Source: Pseudomonas vanderleydeniana (GTDB lineage Bacteria > Pseudomonadota > Gammaproteobacteria > Pseudomonadales > Pseudomonadaceae). From it: DNA of 64,000 bases. Of the stretch, positions 46,729 through 55,792 are shown piece after piece. Made by a program: the position numbers and the translations under genes. The notes under the pieces were generated by a model. It ran no database searches. It saw only the letters and a program-made list of their open reading frames with translations, and was not told the DNA's origin. The stretch is from positions 4,266,001-4,330,000 of the forward strand of contig NZ_CP077093.1 in NCBI RefSeq assembly GCF_014268755.2. Reading direction: 5' to 3'. Position 1 is the first letter of the stretch. Every line of letters begins with the position of its first letter.

Positions 46729-48069
46729 ATGAACATGCACAGCCGCCTGCCCGCCGAGCCCGAAGCCACCCACACGACACCGGGCCTGGACCCGCGCCTG
46801 TACCGCAAACTGGCGTGGCGCATCATGCCGTTCCTGTTCCTGTGCTTCGTCCTCAACTGGCTGGACCGGGTCAATATCGGCTTCGCCCACCTGCAGTTCA
46901 AGACCGACCTGCACATCAGCGACGCCACGTTCGGCATCATCGTCGGGGTGTTCTCCATCGGTTACCTGCTGTTCGAGATCCCCAGCAACCTGCTGCTGGA
47001 GAAGATCGGCGCGAAGAAGACCATGACCCGGATCATGATCCTCTGGGGGCTGGTGACCATCGCCACGGCGTTCGCCCAGACCCCGGCACAGTTCTATGTG
47101 CTGCGCATCCTGCTGGGGGCTGCGGAAGCCGGGTTCTTTCCCGGCGTGATCCTGTACCTGACCTACTGGTTTCCGGCCAGCCACCGGGCTCGGATCACCT
47201 CGCGCTTCATCATGGCGATCGCCGTCTGCGGCATCATCGGCGGGCCGTTGTCGACAACGATCATGGCGCACTTCGCCGGGCTTGTCGGCTTTACCGGGTG
47301 GCAATGGCTGTTCGTGGTCACCGGCATCCCGCCGGTACTCGCCGGCCTGTTCGCCTGGTATTGGCTGGACGACAAACCGGCCTCGGCCAAGTGGCTGAGC
47401 GCCGATGAAAAGCACGCCATCGAGCAGGCACTGGCCCATGAACGGCAGCAGCGCAAGCCGAGTGGGCATCAGCGCTTCGTCGAGGCGCTGAAAGATCGCA
47501 AGGTCTGGTTCATCACCCTGGCCTACTGCCTGACCATCATGTGCACCGGCAACGTCACCAACATCTGGGCGCCCTCGATCATCCGTGATTCCGGGATCAG
47601 CAACCTCGGCCAACTGGGCCTGCTGTCGGCGCTGCCCTACGTGGTCGGGGTGGGCCTGATGCTGTGGGCCTGCCGCCATTCGGATCTGCACCAGGAGCGG
47701 CGTTGGCACTTCGCGCTGGGCGGGCTGGCGGCGGCACTGGCGATGCTGGTGCTGCCTCACTTCCTGTTCAGCCCCTACTCGGCAATCGCCGTGCTGACCC
47801 TGATGACCAGCGGCTACCTGGTGGCCACGGCGATCTTCTGGACCATTCCCACCTACTACCTGTCCGACCGCGCCAAGGCCGCCGGCCTGGCGTTGGTCAA
47901 CTGCTGCGGGCAGGTCAGCAGCCTGCTGACGCCGATCATGATCGGCGCGATCAAGACCTCCACCGGCCACATCAGCCTGGCGCTGTACATCGTCGCGGCC
48001 CTGGTGGCCAGCGGCACCCTGATTCTCCTGCTGGGCGTACCTCGGTACGCCTTGCGCAACGTTTCCTGA
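46729..48069 (+). CDS. MFS transporter, anion:cation symporter type
   Basis: A 446-residue 12-helix transporter. FLFLCFVLNWLDRVNIGFAH is the standard signature of the ACS family (phthalate, tartrate, 4-hydroxyphenylacetate and similar acids), and RILLGAAEAGFFPG follows. It would bring an organic anion across the inner membrane after uptake by the adjacent TonB receptor, 6 bases upstream. Confidence 0.9.
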   Translation: MNMHSRLPAEPEATHTTPGLDPRLYRKLAWRIMPFLFLCFVLNWLDRVNIGFAHLQFKTDLHISDATFGIIVGVFSIGYLLFEIPSNLLLEKIGAKKTMTRIMILWGLVTIATAFAQTPAQFYVLRILLGAAEAGFFPGVILYLTYWFPASHRARITSRFIMAIAVCGIIGGPLSTTIMAHFAGLVGFTGWQWLFVVTGIPPVLAGLFAWYWLDDKPASAKWLSADEKHAIEQALAHERQQRKPSGHQRFVEALKDRKVWFITLAYCLTIMCTGNVTNIWAPSIIRDSGISNLGQLGLLSALPYVVGVGLMLWACRHSDLHQERRWHFALGGLAAALAMLVLPHFLFSPYSAIAVLTLMTSGYLVATAIFWTIPTYYLSDRAKAAGLALVNCCGQVSSLLTPIMIGAIKTSTGHISLALYIVAALVASGTLILLLGVPRYALRNVS

Positions 48070-48087
48070 ACTTTCGATGGACCTTCC

Positions 48088-49272
48088 ATGACCGACTACC
48101 TCGCCCTGGCCCAGCAACTGGCCACCCAGATCCAACCCGGAGCGGCCGACCGCGACGCCAACCGGGTCCTGCCCTACGCGCAACTCGACCTGATCCGCGC
48201 CTCGGGCCTGGGCGCCGCCCGCGTCCCGGCAGACCTGGGCGGCGGCGACATCAGCCTGCTGCAGGTGGCGCAGATCTTCATCACCCTGGCCAAGGCCGAC
48301 CCCAGCGTCGCCCAGGCGCTGTTCCCACACTTCGCCACCGTCGAACACCTGCGCCTGATCGCCAGCCCCGAACAGCAGCGGCGCTACCTTACGGCCTTCA
48401 GCGAGCGCCAGCTGTCGTCCGGGGCCATTGCCGAACGCAGCGGCGCCTTTCGCGGCGACATCCACACCCGCCTGGAGCGTCGTGGCGAACAACTAGTGCT
48501 CAACGGCAGCAAGTTCTACAGCACCGGCTGCCTATTCGCCGACCTGCTGAAAATCCAGGCCGTGGACGAGACCGGCAGTGCGGTCTACGTGATGCTGCCG
48601 GCCGACACGCCAGGCATCACCCTGCTAGACGACTGGGACGGCATGGGCCAGCGCGTCACTGCCAGCGGCAGCACCCTGCTCGAAGAGGTGCCTGTGCTCC
48701 CCGAACAGGTGATCCCGTTGGCGCAGTGGTACCAGCGGCGCAACTACGTCGGGGCCACCGCGCAACTGATCCACTGCGCCATCGATATCGGCATCGGCCT
48801 CGCCGCCCTGGACGATGCCGTGGCCTGGGCGCGCACCGGTTCGCGGCCGGTGCGCGAAAGCGGTGTCGACCAGGCCCGCCACGATCCCTACATCCTGCAC
48901 ACCCTCGGCGACCTGGCGGCCCGTATCCATGGTGCCGAAGCCCTGGTGGAGAAAGCCGCCGGCGCCGTCGACCTGGCCGCCCGCAGCCAGTTGCAGGGCC
49001 TGGCCGACGGTGACGCATTGGAAGCGATCCTCACGCGTTCCTCGATCGCGGTGGCCGAAGCCAAGATCGCCTCGACCCGTGCCGCGTTGCACGTGTGCGA
49101 ACGCCTTTATGAAGTCGGCGGCGCCGCCACCACCCAGTCGCGCTACAACTTCGACCGGCACTGGCGCAACGCGCGCACCCACACCACCCACGACGCGCTG
49201 GCCTACAAGTACAAGGCCATCGGCGACTACCTGCTCAATGGCCAGGCACCACCCATTGCCTTTACCTACTGA
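48088..49272 (+). CDS. acyl-CoA dehydrogenase-fold flavin monooxygenase (SfnB/DszC-like)
   Basis: A 394-residue protein with the acyl-CoA dehydrogenase fold: LGAARVPADLGGGDIS, then ERSGAF and LNGSKFYSTGCLFADLL, then a C-terminal helical domain with SRYNFDRHWRNARTHTTHD. The HWRNARTHTTHD ending is typical of the SfnB/DszC group of FMNH2-dependent monooxygenases rather than true dehydrogenases. It may hydroxylate or oxidise the substrate with reduced flavin from a separate reductase, none of which is visible nearby. Confidence 0.83.
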   Translation: MTDYLALAQQLATQIQPGAADRDANRVLPYAQLDLIRASGLGAARVPADLGGGDISLLQVAQIFITLAKADPSVAQALFPHFATVEHLRLIASPEQQRRYLTAFSERQLSSGAIAERSGAFRGDIHTRLERRGEQLVLNGSKFYSTGCLFADLLKIQAVDETGSAVYVMLPADTPGITLLDDWDGMGQRVTASGSTLLEEVPVLPEQVIPLAQWYQRRNYVGATAQLIHCAIDIGIGLAALDDAVAWARTGSRPVRESGVDQARHDPYILHTLGDLAARIHGAEALVEKAAGAVDLAARSQLQGLADGDALEAILTRSSIAVAEAKIASTRAALHVCERLYEVGGAATTQSRYNFDRHWRNARTHTTHDALAYKYKAIGDYLLNGQAPPIAFTY

Positions 49273-49287
49273 AACCGGAGGATGACC

Positions 49288-50616
49288 ATGCCCTGCATCA
49301 GGACGCTTGGCGCCTGCCTGCTGTTGCTCTCGGGCTCACTGTCGGCCGCAGAACCGTGGAGCGATCTGGACGCGCAGATCGACCAGGCCCTGCCCAGCGT
49401 GATCACGCTGCGCCATATCATTCACCAGCACCCGGAACTGGGTAACCGCGAAGTCGACACCAGCCGGCGCATCGCACAGCGCCTGCGTGAACTGGGCCTG
49501 GAGGTCCAGACCGGCATCGCCCACACCGGCGTAATCGGCCTCCTGCGCGGCGGCCTGCCCGGCCCGGTGGTGGCGATACGCGCGGAACTCGACGCCCTGC
49601 CCCTCACCGAACAGACCGGCCTGCCCTACGCCTCGACGGTACGTACCCGAAACCCCGGCAACGACCTGCGCAACCGCGACCAGGAAGTGGGCGTCATGCA
49701 CGCCTGCGGCCACGACGCGCACATGGCCATGGCCCTCGGTGTCGCCGAAGTGCTGGCAGCCCATCGCGAGCAACTGCCGGGCACGCTCAAGCTTATTTTC
49801 CAACCGGCCGAGGAAGGTCCCCCCCTGGGCGAGGAAGGCGGCGCCCGCTTGATGGTCCAGCAAGGCGCGCTACAGAACCCCGCCCCCGATGTGATCTTCG
49901 GCCTGCACGTCACCGCCGGCAAGGCCGGCACATTCACCCTCAGCCGACAACGCACCACCGCGGCGGCCGACACCTTCGTCGCCCGCATCATCGGCCGCCA
50001 GACCCACGCCGCGTTCCCCTGGACCGGCATCGACCCGGTGCCGGTCGCGGCCCAGGTCATCCTCGCCTGGCAGACCATTCCCAGCCGCCAGTCGAACCTC
50101 AGCCTGCTGCCGGCGCCAGTGATTTCCGTCGGGCGCATCGAGGCCGGCGACCGACACAACATCATTCCCGCCGAAGTGCGCCTGGAAGGCTCGATCCGCA
50201 CCGTCAGCGACTCGCAACGCGAGGACGTGCTGCAACGCATGAGCCGCACCGCGAAGAACATCGCCGAGGCCTCGGGCGCCACCGCCCAGGTCGACTACCT
50301 GCCGGGCGGTTATCGCGCCGGCTACAACGACACGGCCCTGGTCGACCGCCTGCTACCGGTGCTGGAGCAGGTATCGACCACGCCGGTGCAGGTCGACAAC
50401 GGCACCTACGGCGCCGACGACTTCGCCGAGTACGCCCGCCAGGTTCCCGGCATTTTCATGCGCATGGGCGTGACCCCGGCGGCACTGGAGGGCCAGGCGG
50501 TGTGGCCCACCCACTCTCCTGGTTTCCAGGTCGACGATCCCAGCCTGGCCGTTGGAATCCGGGCACTGAGCAGGATGACGCTGAACTACATGGGCGTGGC
50601 GGGGGAAAACGGCTGA
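49288..50616 (+). CDS. exported M20 family amidohydrolase
   Basis: A 442-residue M20D-type metallohydrolase with a signal peptide (CIRTLGACLLLLSGSLSA). Metal and catalytic motifs are HACGHDAHMAMAL, FQPAEEG, HVTAGKAG and GTYGADDFAEY. Relatives hydrolyse N-acyl or aryl-acyl amino acids (hippurate or auxin conjugates). Exported location suggests it frees an aromatic acid or amino acid from a conjugate before uptake. The ATG at 49288 is 6 bases after GGAGG; the ATG at 49282 touches it. Confidence 0.87.
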   Translation: MPCIRTLGACLLLLSGSLSAAEPWSDLDAQIDQALPSVITLRHIIHQHPELGNREVDTSRRIAQRLRELGLEVQTGIAHTGVIGLLRGGLPGPVVAIRAELDALPLTEQTGLPYASTVRTRNPGNDLRNRDQEVGVMHACGHDAHMAMALGVAEVLAAHREQLPGTLKLIFQPAEEGPPLGEEGGARLMVQQGALQNPAPDVIFGLHVTAGKAGTFTLSRQRTTAAADTFVARIIGRQTHAAFPWTGIDPVPVAAQVILAWQTIPSRQSNLSLLPAPVISVGRIEAGDRHNIIPAEVRLEGSIRTVSDSQREDVLQRMSRTAKNIAEASGATAQVDYLPGGYRAGYNDTALVDRLLPVLEQVSTTPVQVDNGTYGADDFAEYARQVPGIFMRMGVTPAALEGQAVWPTHSPGFQVDDPSLAVGIRALSRMTLNYMGVAGENG

Positions 50617-50761
50617 AGGCCTTGCCCGCATGCGCCCAGTGCATGCCTCAATACCCTGAGCGGGCTGCAGGCGCATGTACCCCATGCATTCAATGCATTT
50701 TTTCCATTCGGATTATGCAATGGGCATGCAGATCCGATTATGTCACTTTTATGACAACGGA

Positions 50762-51913
50762 ATGATTCGCAAATGGATTTGCAAAGTGTCAACGTTCAAC
50801 TCCCATCTAGGCCCCAGGAATTATCGGACCCGGCAAACGAAGACTGGGTCAAGTCGGCAACTTGATCAGATAGCCCTGCTGATTGGCCTCCGCTCCATTG
50901 GCCACCCTGTTACCGACAGCCTGTCGGATGGCCTGGAAAGGGTCATTCAACATTTCTCACCCTCAGCTGCCGATTTGAGTCGCTACCTGATGCAGGCAAA
51001 ACTGGCTCAGTTTTGCCATGACAGCAGCGACTACCTCAAACGAACCGGGCTGCATGAAGTCCTGCAATTGCAGCAGGCGTTACGTGCACTTGCCACCTTC
51101 CGCCGTCGCTCGCTGAGCCCCGTCATCGCCGCTTACCACCGTCAGGACGAAGAGTGGCTGATTTACAAGGGCGATGAGTATGTTCAGCGCTTCGCCAACA
51201 ACCCCCACTCACGCTGCCCCACCGACCTCGACCTGCTGGTTCGCCCCGAAGCGCTGGCCACTCACGCTCGGCTGCTCAACAGTTTGGGGTTCGCCCAGCA
51301 GCGGATTGAGCAGGCGTTGAACCCATCGACAGGATCCTTGCTCTGCCAGCCCTGGGAGGGATCCGAGTGCGGAGCCATCGCCTGGAATGGAAACAGCCCG
51401 CGTGCGTTCTCCCTCATCCTTGCAGCCCCTGAACTTGAGATCCATCGAGAGCTGCTGAGCCGCCACACCGCCGTTTTTTCAAGCGGACGTCCCTACGTCG
51501 TCAGCTACATCGACATCGGGTTCTCCGTGCACCCCAGGATACCGCCCAAACTGGTGTGGGCTAACCGCCCCCCTGCCTCGGGAGCTGGTGGCGTGAACGC
51601 CGAGCTGCTTTTACTCGCGCTGGCCATCGAGCTTTGGGAGCGACGCACGGCTCACGTGCAACAGAGCCTGTACTTCATGCTCGATGCGCTTCGAATCTGG
51701 CTCCACGGCTCGATCAATGAGCCTGGGCTCTGGAGCCTGGCCCGCGCCGCGGACAGTGAGGCAGCACTCCGATATGGCATGAGAGTCCTGGGCCAACTCT
51801 TGCCAATGGGAAAGATCGGCATCGCCGATACCGCAAGCGCGCAGAGCCCGTTGCTCGATTTTCTTGAGGGCTTGAACACCCACCCGCCACTTCGAAAAGG
51901 CAAGTCAGCATGA
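50762..51913 (+). CDS. nucleotidyltransferase family protein (NTP_transf_5 type)
   Basis: About 383 residues. The core has EEWLIYKGDEYVQRF then CPTDLDLLVRPEAL, the paired aspartates of a nucleotidyltransferase, followed by a helical C-terminal half (LLLLALAIELWERR). Such proteins occur beside HPr-kinase-like genes in lasso-peptide and HprK-related-kinase A loci. The start is uncertain: ATGs at 50675, 50720 and 50726 are in frame, none with a strong ribosome site, and the domain itself begins near 50860. It overlaps the next gene by 4 bases. The promoter region 50617-50761 is AT-rich with a CGGATTATG/CCGATTATG direct repeat. Confidence 0.7.
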   Translation: MIRKWICKVSTFNSHLGPRNYRTRQTKTGSSRQLDQIALLIGLRSIGHPVTDSLSDGLERVIQHFSPSAADLSRYLMQAKLAQFCHDSSDYLKRTGLHEVLQLQQALRALATFRRRSLSPVIAAYHRQDEEWLIYKGDEYVQRFANNPHSRCPTDLDLLVRPEALATHARLLNSLGFAQQRIEQALNPSTGSLLCQPWEGSECGAIAWNGNSPRAFSLILAAPELEIHRELLSRHTAVFSSGRPYVVSYIDIGFSVHPRIPPKLVWANRPPASGAGGVNAELLLLALAIELWERRTAHVQQSLYFMLDALRIWLHGSINEPGLWSLARAADSEAALRYGMRVLGQLLPMGKIGIADTASAQSPLLDFLEGLNTHPPLRKGKSA

Positions 51914-52821
51914 TCGTACAAAGACCAAGGGACTCGGTCGGGCGCGTTTGTGTCATTGGTGGTACCGGTGCCGTAGGCCAATCGCTGATCCCCCTGCTTT
52001 CACAGAGCAAGCACTGGCAAACCACCTACTATGCGGCCAATGACCACCAGCACTGCCGTCTTCTGGCCAGTTTTCAGGACCACCTGACCAACGCGTTGAC
52101 CGTGAGCAATGCCGTCGACTCCATTCTGGACGCCGATACTGTGATCCTGCTGGCTGGAGAACGGACATCGAGCGGTGGCAGCAAGGATGGCTTGTTCGAA
52201 GCCAACCGGTCGATCGCCCACCAGTACCTGCCTTATCTCAACGGCAAGAACCTGCTGGTCGTCAGCAACCCCTGCACGCGCCTGGCCCGCCACCTCCAAC
52301 AACGACTGGATGCCTTCGTCGTGGGTGTCGGCGTCCAGAACGACTACAACCGGATCCGTTATCAATGTCCGACGGTCGAATTCATCATCGGCGCCCACAA
52401 CCTCAACGAACTGCAGTTGTTCGACAAACAGTCACGATGCCTTTTCGACGGTTTCTCCAACCATGCGACCTACCAGACGACCAGGTCTCTACAGGATGAA
52501 CTGATTGGACGCGGTGAGAACGCCGCGTTACGCGCGCAACTAACCCGGCCGGACATACTGCGCTGGTGGCGACTCCAGCGCTTTCATACGTTGGCCAACA
52601 CCAGCGCACACGCCTGCGCCCGTGCAGTTGCGCAATGGCTGGATACCTTCGCCAGCAACCTCGACGAACTGATTCATGGCGAGGTCATGGTACAGCCCCA
52701 AGGCCGCCCAGCGGTTTTTCTGGGCGTGCCGTTGAAAAGTGGAAAGCTCTACTGCCCCACCGAAATCGTGGAGCACTTTCTTGATCAAAACAAAGGATAT
52801 GTCGACCGCTATGCCAGCTAA
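51910..52821 (+). CDS. lactate/malate dehydrogenase-like NAD-binding protein
   Basis: A 303-residue protein. It has the Rossmann motif GGTGAVG at about 17-23, VVSNPCTRL at about 117-124 (family SNP motif), the catalytic D-x-x-R pair at D145 and R148 in NDYNRIR, and the proton-relay histidine in GAHN (about 163). The substrate-loop arginine seems replaced by lysine (GSKDG). So it is a likely active 2-hydroxyacid/keto-acid oxidoreductase of the LDH/MDH superfamily with altered substrate. It overlaps both neighbours (4 and 23 bases). It is far shorter in similarity to housekeeping Mdh and is cluster-specific. Confidence 0.75.
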   Translation: MIVQRPRDSVGRVCVIGGTGAVGQSLIPLLSQSKHWQTTYYAANDHQHCRLLASFQDHLTNALTVSNAVDSILDADTVILLAGERTSSGGSKDGLFEANRSIAHQYLPYLNGKNLLVVSNPCTRLARHLQQRLDAFVVGVGVQNDYNRIRYQCPTVEFIIGAHNLNELQLFDKQSRCLFDGFSNHATYQTTRSLQDELIGRGENAALRAQLTRPDILRWWRLQRFHTLANTSAHACARAVAQWLDTFASNLDELIHGEVMVQPQGRPAVFLGVPLKSGKLYCPTEIVEHFLDQNKGYVDRYAS

Positions 52822-53776
52822 AAGCGTCTTCCTGGATTACTACGGACTGATCAGATTCAAGATAAGCGGCCAGACCGACAATGAAAATGAGCTGGTCCGG
52901 CAGATATACGCGGACTATCTCTCACCGTTCTTCAGGCACTGCAGCGAAACGGACGTTGCCCATTACGAGATCCATCTCGCCAAGGCCAACCTCAACGCCT
53001 CGAACGACTGGTCCGAATGGAGTGCGATCACTTTTTTGGATGACCCTGCGGTAACCGATTTCCGCGATGGTCTGGCTAGACACACCGCTAACGGCCGGGA
53101 AATCTACAACCCCAGAAACGGCACGGGCTTTCGTATTGCCGGCAACCGCATCGAGATCATCTACCAGGACAGCGAGGCGCTGGTAAGAGACCTGATGCGA
53201 GTGATCAAACAGTTGCTGATCACTCAGGTGGAGAATGCCGGGGGCTGCGTATTGCATGCATCAGCCATCGCAATCAATGGCCAGGCTATCTGCTTCGTCG
53301 GTCGCAAGGGACAAGGGAAAACGACCAGCGTACTTCAGGCCCTGCAGCTGCCAGGTGCCAAGTACATCACTAATGATCGCCTACCCCTCATCTGGCTCAA
53401 TGGTGAACCCCATGCACTGGGATGGTTCGAAGAGTTGCGCATCATTCGCGACCTTCATGTGCCAAAGATCAAGACGCGAGTCACCGAATTGATGGATGAG
53501 GCCGATATCGAGCAATCACCAAAGCCCTTGCGGCTGATCCTGTTGCCCAACAGTGGCAGTGACTCGGACTCATCACAAGACGCACGAGAGATCCTGTACT
53601 CCCAACTGCTGACACCTGCCGATGCTCAGCGCCCCAAATGGCTGGGGTTTGCCGATGAGCCTCCTTTTGACCCCGAACCTTTTCTGGGAGCAATCAAACT
53701 GCAGCGATTCGACTGGCAATACCAGCAAAAGGAGTTGTTGAGCACTCAGATTGGAGCGCTGATTGATGCGCTTTGA
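52799..53776 (+). CDS. HPr-kinase-like P-loop protein (HprK-related)
   Basis: A 325-residue protein. The N-terminal 145 residues have no known motif. From about residue 150 it shows CVLHASAIAINGQAICFVG and the P-loop GRKGQGKT (168-175), then ITNDRLPLIW, which is the HprK-type kinase core (histidine before the P-loop, aspartate after it). Homologues phosphorylate lasso precursors or act in HprK-related-kinase A systems. The ATG at 52799 has an AAAGGA site directly upstream. It overlaps the sulfotransferase gene by 11 bases. Confidence 0.75.
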   Translation: MSTAMPAKSVFLDYYGLIRFKISGQTDNENELVRQIYADYLSPFFRHCSETDVAHYEIHLAKANLNASNDWSEWSAITFLDDPAVTDFRDGLARHTANGREIYNPRNGTGFRIAGNRIEIIYQDSEALVRDLMRVIKQLLITQVENAGGCVLHASAIAINGQAICFVGRKGQGKTTSVLQALQLPGAKYITNDRLPLIWLNGEPHALGWFEELRIIRDLHVPKIKTRVTELMDEADIEQSPKPLRLILLPNSGSDSDSSQDAREILYSQLLTPADAQRPKWLGFADEPPFDPEPFLGAIKLQRFDWQYQQKELLSTQIGALIDAL

Positions 53777-54533
53777 TGCAGTCATCATCATCGGGCCTTG
53801 CCGAAGTGGCACCACCTTCGTGTTCAACGCCTTGGCGAGCCCCTCCTATACAGGGCTGTTCCAGCCGATAAAACATGGCATCCGCTCGGCCCTCGCGGCA
53901 GAGCCACCCAAGCTTAGCCTGAAAGAATTTGCAGGAGAGCCAGTAGTCATCAAGGAAGCCTTCGGTCCCTACGACCTTGAGGAAGTAACGTTCGACCCGA
54001 TTGAGAAAGTACTGGATACCCTCAAACCGCGCCGCCCGCTGTTGATCAGTGTCATGAGAAGCCCGGAACAGTGTCTCTCCTCCTGGCAGCGATCATTTTT
54101 TGCCAACGGTGAAGGCCCTGTTCCCGAGGTGTTCAACGGGGCCTACATGAATACGGTGCAGCTTCGGGAGAAACATCATGCCTGGCTCGAAAGCGCGGAC
54201 CTCATTCTGGACGACGCAGCCGGGTTCCCCATCACGCTGACCCGGATTCAAAAGAGTCTGGGCATTGAGGCCATTGGCCCGGCCTATGCGCGCAGCATCA
54301 AGGTACGAGACCCCCAGGCCTTTGAAGTGAGCGGGCTGCTGAACAAGGCCATGAGTGGTCGCCACTACAACCGGGCACTGGCGCACATGCATCCCCAGGC
54401 CGACCTGGGGGAATCGTTCCATCCGGCGCGAAGCAGTTTTGAACACCTGCTGCGTACGGCAAAGCCCACGATCAGCAGGGCAAACCTATCGTCAGCTTCC
54501 AAGATCGATGCTCTTTCGCTCCACGCAAACTGA
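53766..54533 (+). CDS. PAPS-dependent sulfotransferase
   Basis: A 255-residue protein with the 5'-phosphosulfate loop GPCRSGTTF at about 10-18 and the 3'-phosphate binding region LLISVMRSPEQCLSSWQRS. It should transfer sulfate from PAPS to a hydroxyl or amine of the cluster product. It lies two genes before a dedicated APS kinase, which supplies PAPS. Its fold is of the cytosolic small-molecule type without a membrane anchor. Confidence 0.8.
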   Translation: MRFDAVIIIGPCRSGTTFVFNALASPSYTGLFQPIKHGIRSALAAEPPKLSLKEFAGEPVVIKEAFGPYDLEEVTFDPIEKVLDTLKPRRPLLISVMRSPEQCLSSWQRSFFANGEGPVPEVFNGAYMNTVQLREKHHAWLESADLILDDAAGFPITLTRIQKSLGIEAIGPAYARSIKVRDPQAFEVSGLLNKAMSGRHYNRALAHMHPQADLGESFHPARSSFEHLLRTAKPTISRANLSSASKIDALSLHAN

Positions 54534-54548
54534 ACAAGGACCATCCCA

Positions 54549-55220
54549 ATGGATTGGAACAAGTGGCATGACAAATATGAACAACAGCCAGCCCTACAGG
54601 CGCGACTGAACCTGGTGGCAGAGCGTATTGCCGAGGGGCTGCTCGAGAAATCCGTTGAGGCGGTAGTATCCAGCCTCTGTTGTGGAGATGCCCGCGACCT
54701 GGTCCTGGCCCTCGGTCGCACCGGGTGGGAGTCGGCCCAGCTGCAAGGCCAACTGGTCGAACTGGACCCTACACTGGTAGCTTCGGCACGCCAGGCGTTG
54801 GCCCCTTTTCATGCCTTGGGACACTTTCAGGTTCAGTGCGCAGATGCCACCCGCTACGAGACCTACCGGGACTTTGCCCTGGCCGATGTGTTCATTCTCA
54901 GCGGCGTGCTCGGCAACGTACCAACACACTGCTATGGGGACTTGGCGCAATCGCTGGGCCAACTCTGTCATACCGGTGCCTTGTTGATCTGGACGCGAAG
55001 CCTGGATGAACGAAACAATGGTCCTGAAGCCGTTGGCACTGCACGCCAGTCGTTCCACGACGCCGGCTTCGAGGAGATAGAACTGTCCCGAACCGCCGAT
55101 GGTGGTTTCGCGGTCGCCACCGCTCGCTATACAGCGCCCCCCCGGCCACGTCGGGACCTGGGCACGATGTTCGAGTTTCAAGCCTTCGAGGGTAATGCTG
55201 AACGGAAGGCTCAAGCGTGA
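54549..55220 (+). CDS. class I SAM-dependent methyltransferase-like protein
   Basis: A 223-residue Rossmann protein. Motif I is VVSSLCCGDARDLVLALG, the acidic residue after strand 2 is in QLVELDPTLVASA, and a further strand reads QVQCADATRYETY. The C-terminus has FHDAGFEEIELSRT, as in class I methyltransferases. The SAM loop C-C-G-D-A-R is unusual for E/D-x-G-x-G-x-G, so it may be weak or specialised. It overlaps the APS kinase start by 4 bases. Confidence 0.72.
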   Translation: MDWNKWHDKYEQQPALQARLNLVAERIAEGLLEKSVEAVVSSLCCGDARDLVLALGRTGWESAQLQGQLVELDPTLVASARQALAPFHALGHFQVQCADATRYETYRDFALADVFILSGVLGNVPTHCYGDLAQSLGQLCHTGALLIWTRSLDERNNGPEAVGTARQSFHDAGFEEIELSRTADGGFAVATARYTAPPRPRRDLGTMFEFQAFEGNAERKAQA

Positions 55221-55789
55221 CCTCCTTGAAGTCAAACCAGCCCACATGCACACCGCCCGCTGGCACCATCAAGCCTCGCACACTGTGGTTTACCGGTCTC
55301 AGTGGCGCGGGAAAGTCAACCTTGAGCCTGGCGTTGCAACGCCAACTGGCTGAGCGCTTGCCTATCACCGTCCTGGACGGTGATGAGCTGCGCCAGAACC
55401 TGTGTGCAGACCTCGGTTTCAGCGAAGCGGATCGAACGGAGAATATTCGACGGATTGCGCAGGTCGCCCGGCTGATGAACAAGTGCGGCCTGACCGTCTT
55501 GGTCGCCACCATCTCTCCACAACACAGCATGAGAAGCCTGGCAAGAGACATCATCGGAGCGGAGCACTTCACCGAGGTTTATCTGAGCACGCCTCTGGAT
55601 ATCTGCGAGGCCCGTGACCCCAAAGGTCTTTACCAACGGGCCCGTTCAGGCAGGCTCCAAAGTTTCACGGGCATTGATGCACCTTACGAGCCGCCAGTAG
55701 CAGCAGACCTGACGATAGAGACCGAACAAGAGGACATGAAACACTCATTGGCCAGGCTGGCACGACACCTCCTGGCAGGAGAGGCCTGA
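55217..55789 (+). CDS. cysC: adenylylsulfate (APS) kinase, stand-alone CysC
   Basis: A 190-residue kinase that turns APS and ATP into PAPS. Walker A GLSGAGKST, LDGDELRQNL and FSEADRTENIRR are all present, plus the lid region AR-x-G-x-L-x-x-F-T-G-I-D. It is not fused to CysN and not beside cysD/N, so it is a second copy serving the sulfotransferase of this cluster (inference). Confidence 0.92.
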   Translation: MTSLKSNQPTCTPPAGTIKPRTLWFTGLSGAGKSTLSLALQRQLAERLPITVLDGDELRQNLCADLGFSEADRTENIRRIAQVARLMNKCGLTVLVATISPQHSMRSLARDIIGAEHFTEVYLSTPLDICEARDPKGLYQRARSGRLQSFTGIDAPYEPPVAADLTIETEQEDMKHSLARLARHLLAGEA

Positions 55790-55792
55790 ACG

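Noticed and set aside
44638..48492. Very long open frame (over 1200 codons) on the minus strand
   Set aside because: It is antisense to the TonB receptor and MFS genes, which have clear domains. Long antisense frames are common in GC-rich DNA, and this one has no recognisable motif.
51910..52821. Housekeeping malate dehydrogenase
   Set aside because: Only scattered catalytic residues match, the substrate loop differs, and it is embedded by overlaps in a tailoring cluster.
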